A DNA stretch of 10,227 nucleotides, taken from positions 1 to 10,227 of the forward strand of contig CAKPVW010000059.1 of NCBI GenBank assembly GCA_934196075.1, in the 5' to 3' direction. Positions 1 to 5,957 of this stretch are shown piece after piece. Below the pieces are notes generated by a model that was not told the origin of the DNA, ran no database searches, and saw only the letters and a list, made by a program, of their open reading frames with translations. Both the position numbers and the translations under genes were made by a program. This DNA is from an uncultured Anaerovibrio sp. (GTDB lineage: Bacteria; Bacillota; Negativicutes; Selenomonadales; Selenomonadaceae). Within the stretch, counting starts at the first letter, position 1; every line of letters starts with the position of its first letter.

Positions 1-25
1 CTACCATATAGCTGCAAAAAGAAAG

Positions 26-43
26 CCCCTCATGATTGAGGGG
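26..43. other. Perfect 7-bp hairpin, possible minus-strand terminator
   Basis: The arms CCCCTCA and TGAGGGG enclose a TGAT loop. Read on the minus strand the hairpin is followed by CTTTCTTTTT, so it could stop transcription leftward. On the plus strand it is followed by G-rich sequence and would not act as an intrinsic terminator. It may belong to a gene or RNA outside the window. Confidence 0.4.
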
Positions 44-54
44 GTGGGGAGTTG

Positions 55-75
55 AAGCACCAACGGTGCTTTTTT
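55..75 (+). terminator. Intrinsic terminator of an upstream transcript
   Basis: The arms AAGCACC and GGTGCTT form a 7-bp stem around a 3-nt loop and run into a tract of six T. The orientation fits a gene ending to the left of the window and isolates the operon that starts at 170. Confidence 0.65.
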
Positions 76-104
76 AGTGTTTAAAATTGTTTTCAAATGG
101 ATAT

Positions 105-133
105 TTGCAAAGTAGCCTAAATACGAGTAAAAT
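105..133 (+). promoter_or_regulatory. Sigma-A-type promoter of the PIN/MoxR/VWA operon
   Basis: A TTGCAA -35 box (105-110) lies exactly 17 bp from a TAAAAT -10 box (128-133). Transcription would start near 140, leaving a leader of about 30 nt before the GTG at 170. No operator-like dyad is obvious nearby. Confidence 0.6.
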
Positions 134-169
134 AGTATACAACTAAAATATATTTTGAGAGGTATTAGT

Positions 170-1414
170 GTGGCAAAGTATTATATAGACTATGAAAACG
201 TACACAATGAAGGCCTAAAGGGCGTACAAAAATTGCAGCAGGGGGATAAGCTGCATCTGTTTTACAGTATCAAGGCTGACACCCTAAAAATTGATGTGGT
301 ACGTCAGCTTATGGAATGTCCAGCCACCATCTGTTTTGATAAGATTATCAACGGAGTGGAAAATGCACTGGATTTCCAGCTGATTACAGCCCTGATGTGC
401 AATTACAACGACGAGGAAAATTATTATATTATTAGTCGAGACAAGGGTTATGACGCTGCTATTGAGATGGCCTGCAAGCAAAATCGCTGCAATATCTATC
501 GCTGCAAGGATATTGACGGCGCCCTCAAGCACCAGGATGGTTTGGGCATTGATGAAAGTGATCAGGAGGTTATTGTAGATTTAGGGGATTTGTCCTCAGA
601 TTACAAGGCTGAGGATGGCTTTCAGCCAGAACCAGCAGCGGAGTTCCAGCCAGAGAATGAGGAGGAAGCGGCAGTGTTCTCTCAGGACTCCCAGGAGCAA
701 ATGGAGGATATGCCAGCAGAATCTGCATCTGAGGCTTTGGAACTTGTGGCGGAAGATATTCAGGAACCGAAGCAGGAAGCAGAGATTCAGGTATCTATAC
801 CATTTAGCGCAGAAGAAAAAGTAGAGCCTATTGTACAGCAGGACAATGATTTTTCCGAAATTCAGGATTCAGAAGAAAATACTGAAAATCAGGAGACAAA
901 TCCGGTGGAAATTGCTGGTTTAACAGAGGATGAGATAAAGCGCCGTGCCCATCAGTCCATTTGCACCAAGCTTTTGAATTATATCAAGCTGAATCAGAAA
1001 ATACCTTTGGTATACAAGCAGGCTGAGGAGATTTGCGAGGCTTTGGAAGATTCCGAAACCAAGATGCAATTCTATCATCGCCTTTTGCAGTCCCTGGGCC
1101 GCAAAAAGGGGGGTGAGCTGTATCAGAAGGTCAAGGCAATATACAAGTCAATTCGTGCTATATATCAGTCCAGCTTGGCCGGTGAGGAGCAATCTGAGGA
1201 CAATAAGCCTCAAATCCCTGTAGAAACACCCCAACAGGGTGATAGTATAATTGTACGTACTCCTCGTGCTCCCCGTACTACAGTGAAAAATCCTAGAGGC
1301 AGGCGCCGTACCCGTCAGGATGATGGAGAAATGGCTGCTCAGCAGGTGGAGTCTGGACAAAATTCCTTTGGACAGGCAAGTAAGCAGCAGAGCAACGACG
1401 AAGAACTCAATTAA
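170..1414 (+). CDS. PIN/NYN-like domain protein with acidic linker and basic tail
   Basis: The protein has 414 residues from a GTG start, chosen because TGAGAGG lies 7 nt upstream and because the conserved strand AKYYIDYENV then opens the protein. A TTG 15 nt upstream has no such site. Residues 1-120 look like a PIN/NYN nuclease fold: DYEN near residues 7-10, NALDFQL in the middle and SRDKGYD later supply the usual scattered acidic residues. Proteins of this fold often cleave RNA, but activity here is inference. Residues about 125-250 are a Glu/Gln-rich, probably disordered linker. Residues about 251-340 look helical, and the tail near 363-384 is Arg-rich, suggesting nucleic-acid binding. It is first in an operon, with the ATPase gene starting 18 bp after its stop. 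The exact family and substrate are unknown. Confidence 0.8.
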   Translation: MAKYYIDYENVHNEGLKGVQKLQQGDKLHLFYSIKADTLKIDVVRQLMECPATICFDKIINGVENALDFQLITALMCNYNDEENYYIISRDKGYDAAIEMACKQNRCNIYRCKDIDGALKHQDGLGIDESDQEVIVDLGDLSSDYKAEDGFQPEPAAEFQPENEEEAAVFSQDSQEQMEDMPAESASEALELVAEDIQEPKQEAEIQVSIPFSAEEKVEPIVQQDNDFSEIQDSEENTENQETNPVEIAGLTEDEIKRRAHQSICTKLLNYIKLNQKIPLVYKQAEEICEALEDSETKMQFYHRLLQSLGRKKGGELYQKVKAIYKSIRAIYQSSLAGEEQSEDNKPQIPVETPQQGDSIIVRTPRAPRTTVKNPRGRRRTRQDDGEMAAQQVESGQNSFGQASKQQSNDEELN

Positions 1415-1432
1415 AACAAGGGAGAGCTATTT

Positions 1433-2317
1433 ATGTGGACATTTTTGCAGGAACAAGGAATTGCACCCTGTCTCATAGATGGCCTGGAAGCATATAGAGC
1501 GGCCTATCCATGGAGCAATCAGGATAGGCCGCTTTTGGCGCCAGGATTTCAATATTATGGAAGGGAAATATGGGAGCAGGCTTTAGGAGCACTTTTGGCT
1601 GGAGAAAATCTTTTATTGGTAGGAGCCAAGGCAACGGGCAAAAATGTGTTGGCCGAGAATTTGGCCTATTATTTTGGTCGGGGAGACTGGAATGTATCTT
1701 TTCATGTAAATATGGATGCTGCCATGATGCTAGGATCTGATACCTTTCGTGATGGTCAGGTACAATTTCGCCCCGGCCCGGTTTATGAATGTGCCAGCCA
1801 AGGCGGCTTTTGTATTTTGGATGAAATCAATATGGCCCGGAACGAGGCCTTGGCAGCTCTCCATTCCATGTTGGATTTTCGCCGTATTTTGGATATTCCC
1901 GGTTATGGCAGGCTAAAAATGCATCCGGCTACTAGATTTATTGCCACTATGAATTATGGCTATGCTGGTACCAGGGAGCTAAATGAGGCCTTGGCCTCGA
2001 GATTTGCGGTGATTGCTCTGCCTCCTGCCAATGAGCATATGTTAGCTAATTTATTAGCAAAGCAATATAGTCATTTGCCAGATAAAATTCGTCATAGCGT
2101 TATTGCCCTATTTTTGGATTTGCAGCTGAAATATCAGCAGGGGGAAATCTCCAGCAAGGCTGTGGATTTGCGTGGACTATTGGGGGCTTTGGGAATTTAT
2201 CAGCAGGGGTTAAGCCTTCGTTGTGCCTTGCAGATGGGCTTGGTTAACAAGGTATTTAATGAGGATGAACGGCAGATTATACAGGATTTGCTGGATTTAC
2301 GTATTGGCAAGGCCTGA
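1433..2317 (+). CDS. MoxR-like AAA+ ATPase
   Basis: The protein has 294 residues; AAGGGAGAG lies 7 nt before the ATG. It is a single AAA+ module. Walker A is GAKATGKN (64-71), Walker B is CILDEIN with D130 and E131, sensor 1 is around N174 in ATMN, and a probable arginine finger is R190 in ALASRF. The family (MoxR/RavA/CobS-like) forms hexameric rings that act with VWA-domain partners to remodel or mature target proteins, sometimes inserting metals. The next gene encodes such a partner, which supports this assignment. Walker A ends in Asn where Ser or Thr is usual. I believe this Asn occurs in some MoxR relatives, so it need not mean loss of ATPase activity. The substrate is unknown. Confidence 0.88.
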   Translation: MWTFLQEQGIAPCLIDGLEAYRAAYPWSNQDRPLLAPGFQYYGREIWEQALGALLAGENLLLVGAKATGKNVLAENLAYYFGRGDWNVSFHVNMDAAMMLGSDTFRDGQVQFRPGPVYECASQGGFCILDEINMARNEALAALHSMLDFRRILDIPGYGRLKMHPATRFIATMNYGYAGTRELNEALASRFAVIALPPANEHMLANLLAKQYSHLPDKIRHSVIALFLDLQLKYQQGEISSKAVDLRGLLGALGIYQQGLSLRCALQMGLVNKVFNEDERQIIQDLLDLRIGKA

Positions 2318-2347
2318 GATGTGATAGATTAAAGGGTGGTGCAACCA

Positions 2348-4075
2348 ATGCCAGCAGAAAATATGGGAACAGCTAGAGGCAGTGTAGAACGACGGGCTTT
2401 GAATATGATTTGGACCGCTGCGGGGAACTATACTCTGGCACCGGGATTTGTTTCATACCTCAAGGATGGCACTCCGGATTTGTACTTCAATACCATAATG
2501 GGCTTTGCTTATGGGGATTATGGGGCAGAAGGATTAGATGAGTATTTGCTCCATTTAAACCACTGCTGGTTAGGAGCGGTATTGGTGGATATGTTTTGGC
2601 TGGGGCTGGAGCATGCCACCTATTACCGTTGCCATGAAAATATGCTGACTCTGGAGGAATTGCGTATTAGGTGGGCCGCAGATTATCTGGATGACAGCCA
2701 AGAGGACAGCATGCAATATCTAATGATGCGTCAGGAGTTGTCTCACAGTTTGAAGAAGGCCCGTTGTCTGGAGATACAGGGTGAAAACAATGGCTTGTTG
2801 AATCCCTGGGAAAAGGGACTGTATGGCGGTCTTTATTTCGATTTGAACAAGGATTTGGTCCAGCTTCAGGAGTATTTTCAGCAATTGATAAAAAAATATT
2901 TTTTGCTGCAGCCCAAACTTATTTGGCAGCCTGCTCGTTGGCATCTAATGCTGGGGGCAGGCTTAAGCCAGTTTTTGCGGCGCATTATGCCTATGGAGCA
3001 TCAAGGCCAGGGAGCCAGTCAAAGTCAGCTAGGCAGATTGCGGGAGAAATCTAGGGCGCTGTCTCAGGAGTCCGAGGCTAAGTCCAAGCAAAAAAGCTGG
3101 TATCTGCCGGGGAGGACTGACAAATCCGCGGTTAAAGAGCTGGCGGAAATAAAGTCGATTTACCCTACAGCAGCCATAGAGGAAAATCGCAGATTGGAGA
3201 TAGAGCAACAGGTGTGCTTGGGCAATCATCGCTACAGCCACATATATTTAGCGGGAACGGGGACTAAGGGAGCAGCTTATAACAATAATTATGACTACTT
3301 TCGTCAGCAAGGACGCAAATATAGGCCCGTTATAGAAGCATTAGCCCAGGGGCTTCAGAATTCCCTGCAGCTGGCTAGGGGGAGCTACAGCGCTCGTTCT
3401 GCTCAGGGACAGCTGGCTGCGGATTTGGCTTGGCAGGGGATAATCAATGGGGATGAGCGGGTTTTTCGCCATCCATTGCCAGAGCAGTATCAGGAATTTT
3501 CAGTAGTTTTGCTTTTGGATGGCTCCTATTCCCGGCATAGTCAGCAAAATCAGCTCAGTGCTCAAAGCTATGTTATAGCAGAGAGCATGAGGCATTGTGG
3601 TATTCCCGTTACAGTTCTGTCCTACTGTACTATAGGCAGCTATACTGTATTGCAGGTGCTGAAGGCCAGGGAGCAGGATGTAAATGGTATATGGAATTAT
3701 GAAGCCAGAGGCTGGAATAGAGATGGCTTGGCCTTGTATACTCTCCAACATTATCTAGGCAATGATATAGCCAAATCCCTCATTTTTATACTAACGGATA
3801 TGATGCCCAGCGATGAAAAAGGCTTGCCTATGGCTGGGATGAAATCTTTGAAACAATATGCAGAGGAGCCGGCTATCCTTGATACAGAAGCAGCTCTGAA
3901 GGAATTGCGGAAGCAGGGAGCTATTGTAGCTGGCATTATCCAGTCTGTAGTCCCCTTTCAGCCAGCTCTGGCCAGACGTCTATTTGGTCATAGCTACGTC
4001 CATATTCAGTCCTTGAATCAATTATCCAGAGCTATAGTGCGTCTGGTAGATGGCTATATACAGCAGCAGATATAG
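2348..4075 (+). CDS. VWA-domain protein, MoxR partner (CoxE/NorD/CobT-like)
   Basis: The protein has 575 residues from the ATG at 2348, chosen because AAAGGGTGG sits 8 nt upstream; the in-frame GTG codons at 2336 and 2339 lie within that site. The C-terminal third is a von Willebrand A domain with a MIDAS metal site: DGSYS at 391-395, the NRDG element typical of CobT/NorD-like proteins around D459, and LTDMMPSD with D484. The first 200 residues resemble the metallopeptidase-like region found in DUF2201-type VWA proteins. However, I see no intact HExxH, only LLHLNHCWLG, so proteolytic activity is doubtful. A charged, Gln/Ser-rich linker follows near residues 220-260. The gene follows the ATPase by 30 bp, and the two products probably act as a complex. 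No clear terminator follows it. Confidence 0.85.
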   Translation: MPAENMGTARGSVERRALNMIWTAAGNYTLAPGFVSYLKDGTPDLYFNTIMGFAYGDYGAEGLDEYLLHLNHCWLGAVLVDMFWLGLEHATYYRCHENMLTLEELRIRWAADYLDDSQEDSMQYLMMRQELSHSLKKARCLEIQGENNGLLNPWEKGLYGGLYFDLNKDLVQLQEYFQQLIKKYFLLQPKLIWQPARWHLMLGAGLSQFLRRIMPMEHQGQGASQSQLGRLREKSRALSQESEAKSKQKSWYLPGRTDKSAVKELAEIKSIYPTAAIEENRRLEIEQQVCLGNHRYSHIYLAGTGTKGAAYNNNYDYFRQQGRKYRPVIEALAQGLQNSLQLARGSYSARSAQGQLAADLAWQGIINGDERVFRHPLPEQYQEFSVVLLLDGSYSRHSQQNQLSAQSYVIAESMRHCGIPVTVLSYCTIGSYTVLQVLKAREQDVNGIWNYEARGWNRDGLALYTLQHYLGNDIAKSLIFILTDMMPSDEKGLPMAGMKSLKQYAEEPAILDTEAALKELRKQGAIVAGIIQSVVPFQPALARRLFGHSYVHIQSLNQLSRAIVRLVDGYIQQQI

Positions 4076-4183
4076 AATAACAAAAATATCATAGAAACAA
4101 TATAAATAAAACTATACCTTTTTTGCTAAATTATACATACTAAACTTCTATAATGGAATACCTTAATATAGGACTAAAGTCTG
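4076..4183. other. AT-rich spacer without recognised features
   Basis: I see no hairpin terminator for the preceding operon and no gene. A TATAAT at 4149 lacks a matching -35 box. Confidence 0.5.
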
Positions 4184-4212
4184 TTCACAGATATTAGACA
4201 AAGCCGTATAAT
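4184..4212 (+). promoter_or_regulatory. Strong sigma-A-type promoter of the small-peptide unit
   Basis: A TTCACA box (4184-4189, five of six consensus bases) lies 17 bp before a perfect TATAAT (4207-4212). Transcription would begin near 4219, giving a leader of about 125 nt before the peptide start. Confidence 0.7.
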
Positions 4213-4225
4213 GTACATAAATGAA

Positions 4226-4309
4226 TACAAAGTACACAAGCAGTACATAGGGGATATGAATACACACCGCACAGCAATTTTCATAGATGTATCATATGTG
4301 TACTTTGTA
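4226..4309 (+). ncRNA. Folded 5' leader of the small-peptide mRNA
   Basis: The leader closes with a perfect 12-bp helix, TACAAAGTACAC (4226-4237) with GTGTACTTTGTA (4298-4309). An inner helix of 10 bp with one bulged A follows, 4254-4264 with 4288-4297. A 16-nt one-sided bulge (4238-4253) separates the two helices. Such a structure is unlikely by chance in a short AT-rich leader. It does not match any riboswitch I recognise. It may control translation or stability of the peptide mRNA, or be a functional RNA itself. Confidence 0.5.
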
Positions 4310-4345
4310 CAATTACGGAATTTTATCATTATGGAGGTATATATT

Positions 4346-4417
4346 ATGGATATGGCAATTATTGACGGAGCACTGAAGCTGTTTATGCTGGCAGGAGTTA
4401 TTCGCCTTATAAAGTAA
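4346..4417 (+). CDS. 23-residue hydrophobic/cationic small protein
   Basis: The ORF begins at an ATG 8 nt after a perfect GGAGG (4333-4337) and ends with TAA. The product starts MDMAIIDGALKLF and ends GVIRLIK. It has a continuous hydrophobic stretch with two Asp near the N-terminus and Lys/Arg towards the C-terminus, so a membrane or amphipathic helix is likely. It sits alone between its own promoter and a strong terminator, which argues that it is a dedicated gene and not chance. Similar size and character are seen in type I toxins and in phenol-soluble-modulin-like peptides, but I recognise no family. A longer reading of the same frame from 4211 overlaps the -10 box and is not expected to be made. 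Confidence 0.55.
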   Translation: MDMAIIDGALKLFMLAGVIRLIK

Positions 4418-4442
4418 AATACCACACTTTCACAAAATCAAG

Positions 4443-4486
4443 GCAGGCCCTAGAGAATGGATAACATTCTCTAGGGCCTGCTTTTT
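4443..4486 (+). terminator. Strong intrinsic terminator, probably bidirectional
   Basis: A perfect 17-bp stem (4443-4459 with 4465-4481) with a 5-nt loop is followed by TTTTT on the plus strand. On the minus strand it is followed by CTTGATTTTG, so it may also end the oxidoreductase transcript whose gene stops just to its right. Confidence 0.9.
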
Positions 4487-4509
4487 GCATAAATAACTAT
4501 GGAGAGGTA

Positions 4510-5049
4510 TCAGATATTTTTTCCCATATCAAAAGCTTTGGCAAGGGCAGGGTGATTGGCAATTTCCCCTGGGCCGGTAACACCTCCAGCAAAAAGACTG
4601 CCAGCCAGTTCAGCCTTGGCAAAGCACTCTATCCAGCCTTCCAGACCATTAACGGCTCTATCTGCCACATGAGGGCCATCATCCGCAGCTGTGGACAGCA
4701 TATAAACATCTCTAAATTTGTAATCTGCTGAGAAAAGGGGATTCATTCTATCCAGCAGGGTTTTCATCTGACCGGCCATTTCGTAGTAATAAATCGGGGT
4801 GGCATAGCAAATTACATCTGCCTTGAGCATTTTCTCCGCAATGAGATTAGCATCATCTTCAATAACACATTGACCAGTACGCTGACAGGAAAGACAACCT
4901 ACACAGTATTCAATCTGTCTGCCAATCAAGCTGATTAATTCCACCTGATGGCCAGCCTCCTTGGCACCCTTGGCAAATTCCTCTGCCAAGCTATGAGAAT
5001 TGCTATGACGGCGCAAGCTGGTAGAAATAACAAGAACATTTTTACTCAT
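4510..5049 (-). CDS. Flavodoxin-fold NAD(P)H-dependent FMN oxidoreductase
   Basis: The protein has 179 residues, normal for the family; AGGAGGTT lies 6 nt before the ATG. The N-terminal strand and loop, VLVISTSLRRHSNS (residues 5-18), is the FMN phosphate-binding region. TPIYYYEMAGQMKTLLDR is the conserved second flavin region. Four cysteines occur as CVGCLSCQRTGQC (C49, C52, C55, C61), followed by the DD typical of this subgroup. The same CX2CX2CX5C pattern resembles the compact cluster of iron-sulfur flavoproteins, so a [4Fe-4S] site is possible but not shown. The likely role is two-electron reduction of quinones, disulfides or other electrophiles in the cytoplasm. Its promoter has MerR-type geometry, suggesting induction by a stress signal. 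Transcription runs towards the terminator at 4443. Confidence 0.85.
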   Translation of the reverse strand: MSKNVLVISTSLRRHSNSHSLAEEFAKGAKEAGHQVELISLIGRQIEYCVGCLSCQRTGQCVIEDDANLIAEKMLKADVICYATPIYYYEMAGQMKTLLDRMNPLFSADYKFRDVYMLSTAADDGPHVADRAVNGLEGWIECFAKAELAGSLFAGGVTGPGEIANHPALAKAFDMGKNI

Positions 5050-5081
5050 TTTATCAACCTCCTAATTCAATACACAATTTC

Positions 5082-5112
5082 ATTTTAGCACCTAGAGTAT
5101 GGTTTAGGTCAA
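5082..5112 (-). promoter_or_regulatory. MerR-type promoter (19-bp spacer) of the oxidoreductase gene
   Basis: Reading the minus strand, a TTGACC -35 box (5112-5107) and a TAAAAT -10 box (5087-5082) are 19 bp apart. This is the overlong spacing used by MerR-family activators. An imperfect dyad, CCTAGAGT...TTTAGG (5091-5108), lies over the spacer and the end of the -35 box; its CCTAGAGT arm looks like common MerR half-sites. No merR-like gene is visible in the window. Confidence 0.6.
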
Positions 5113-5188
5113 ATGTTATTTTATGGTCAATGTTAATTTGTAGGTATAGGTAGGCAGTTTCATTGGGGCGGGATGGGAAAAGGAATAA

Positions 5189-5581
5189 TTAGGCATTTTT
5201 TTCCGTTGGTTTTACATAATCGTATTCTCGATACAATGTATCTAATACAGTATGTTGTCCACGGCTGTCTAGGCGGCGAAATATTTGGACTAAATTTTGC
5301 TCCTGAGAATTCAAACTTGGTGCACAATGCAAATTATCCTCATGGGGAGGAGGGTTTTGGTTTTGCAGCATATCATTCAGGCCCAGCAGATAATCACTGC
5401 TAATCTGTAGATAGGAAGCAATAGCGGCAATTTCTGTGTCCCTAGCTGGGCGGCTGCCCTTTTCAATGCGGTTCAGCACACTTTGATGCAGACCTACGGC
5501 ATTGGCCAGTTCTCCTTGCTGAATATCCCGTTCGATACGCAAATCATAAATACGTTGTCCAATAGGTGATTCCTTAACCAT
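5189..5581 (-). CDS. XRE-family helix-turn-helix transcriptional regulator
   Basis: The protein has 130 residues; GGGAGGT lies 7 nt before the ATG. Residues about 7-67 form a classic Cro/cI-type domain: IGQRIYDLRIERDIQQGELA, then VGLHQSVLNRIEKGSRPA as the turn and recognition helix, ending in ISSDYLLGL. A Pro-rich hinge (NPPP) follows. The last 40 residues are predicted helical and may mediate dimerisation. It is transcribed away from the flagellin gene, and the shared 376-bp region contains four near-identical dyads. The natural inference is that it represses its own promoter and the flagellin promoter. No terminator separates it from the oxidoreductase gene 139 bp downstream, so some readthrough is possible. 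Confidence 0.88.
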   Translation of the reverse strand: MVKESPIGQRIYDLRIERDIQQGELANAVGLHQSVLNRIEKGSRPARDTEIAAIASYLQISSDYLLGLNDMLQNQNPPPHEDNLHCAPSLNSQEQNLVQIFRRLDSRGQHTVLDTLYREYDYVKPTEKNA

Positions 5582-5682
5582 GAAATTTACCTCCCTGATA
5601 ATTTCTTTCTCAACACTTGCTTTATCGCCCTGCCAACTGTAAAGTGGGGGACATTGAATAGTTAATTACACACTATGTTCTA

Positions 5683-5711
5683 ATTATATAGGTAAAAATT
5701 GCCAAAATAGA
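5683..5711 (-). promoter_or_regulatory. Probable promoter of the XRE gene
   Basis: The minus strand has a perfect TATAAT (5688-5683). The -35 region at 17-18 bp spacing is poor and is covered by the degenerate operator at 5699-5713. Transcription would begin near 5676. This arrangement fits autoregulation but the promoter is only partly supported. Confidence 0.4.
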
Positions 5712-5713
5712 AA
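5699..5713. promoter_or_regulatory. Candidate XRE operator O1 (degenerate)
   Basis: TTGCCAAAATAGAAA matches the better operators downstream except for one changed base in the right arm (GCAA to GAAA) and one in the left. It lies over the -35 side of the probable XRE promoter. Confidence 0.4.
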
Positions 5714-5738
5714 AATTGAGAAAGCAGCAAAAAATATC

Positions 5739-5767
5739 TTGCATTTGCCAAAATAGCAAAGTATAAT
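5739..5767 (+). promoter_or_regulatory. Sigma-A-type promoter towards flagellin, operator in the spacer
   Basis: TTGCAT (5739-5744) and a perfect TATAAT (5762-5767) are 17 bp apart. The spacer is occupied almost completely by operator O2. A start near 5774 would give a leader of about 184 nt. Binding at O2 should block RNA polymerase directly. Confidence 0.65.
5745..5759. promoter_or_regulatory. Candidate XRE operator O2
   Basis: TTGCCA-AAA-TAGCAA is a dyad with 6-bp arms and one mismatch, lying between the -35 and -10 boxes of the flagellin-directed promoter. Confidence 0.6.
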
Positions 5768-5780
5768 AGGAATTAGAGAA

Positions 5781-5795
5781 TTGCTGAAATAGCAA
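5781..5795. promoter_or_regulatory. Candidate XRE operator O3
   Basis: TTGCTG-AAA-TAGCAA begins 36 bp after O2, just past the predicted transcription start, and differs from the perfect dyad by one base. Confidence 0.6.
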
Positions 5796-5871
5796 AAAGT
5801 AAAAATGGCTAGGCCATAATATTCTCATACCGCGGATTGGAGATTTTTATGGGCTTACTATATTTACTGTT

Positions 5872-5886
5872 TTGCTAAAATAGCAA
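5872..5886. promoter_or_regulatory. Candidate XRE operator O4 (perfect dyad)
   Basis: TTGCTA-AAA-TAGCAA is a perfect inverted repeat. It overlaps TGCTAAAAT (5873-5881), which could be an extended -10 box of a second, closer flagellin promoter, although the matching -35 is weak. Confidence 0.65.
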
Positions 5887-5901
5887 AAAATAATGATTTT
5901 C

Positions 5902-5950
5902 GAGGAGATGGCAAGGATGCCTGCTCCCCATGTTTTTTAGTCAAGGAGGA
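5902..5950 (+). promoter_or_regulatory. CsrA-type control region in the flagellin leader
   Basis: A hairpin (GGAG 5904-5907 and GGCA 5910-5913 with TGCC 5918-5921 and CTCC 5924-5927, 2x2 internal loop) displays AGGA in its loop. The sequence CAAGGATG there matches the core of the known CsrA consensus. A second copy, CAAGGAGG (5942-5949), is the Shine-Dalgarno of flagellin. The two GGA cores are 30 nt apart. This parallels the CsrA-controlled hag leader of Bacillus. No csrA or fliW is in the window, so the regulator is inferred. Confidence 0.55.
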
Positions 5951-5957
5951 ATATATC

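Noticed and set aside
4118..4132. TTGCTAAATTATACA as a fifth XRE operator
   Set aside because: Only the left arm matches; the right arm is absent and it lies far from the divergent region.
5699..5886. CRISPR-like array from the repeated TTGC...GCAA motif
   Set aside because: The repeats are 15 bp, short and unevenly spaced (46, 36 and 91 bp); operators explain them better.
5904..5937. Intrinsic attenuator in the flagellin leader (hairpin followed by TTTTTT)
   Set aside because: The stem is interrupted by a 2x2 loop and the T tract begins 5 nt after it; a CsrA-type site explains the hairpin better, though weak attenuation cannot be excluded.
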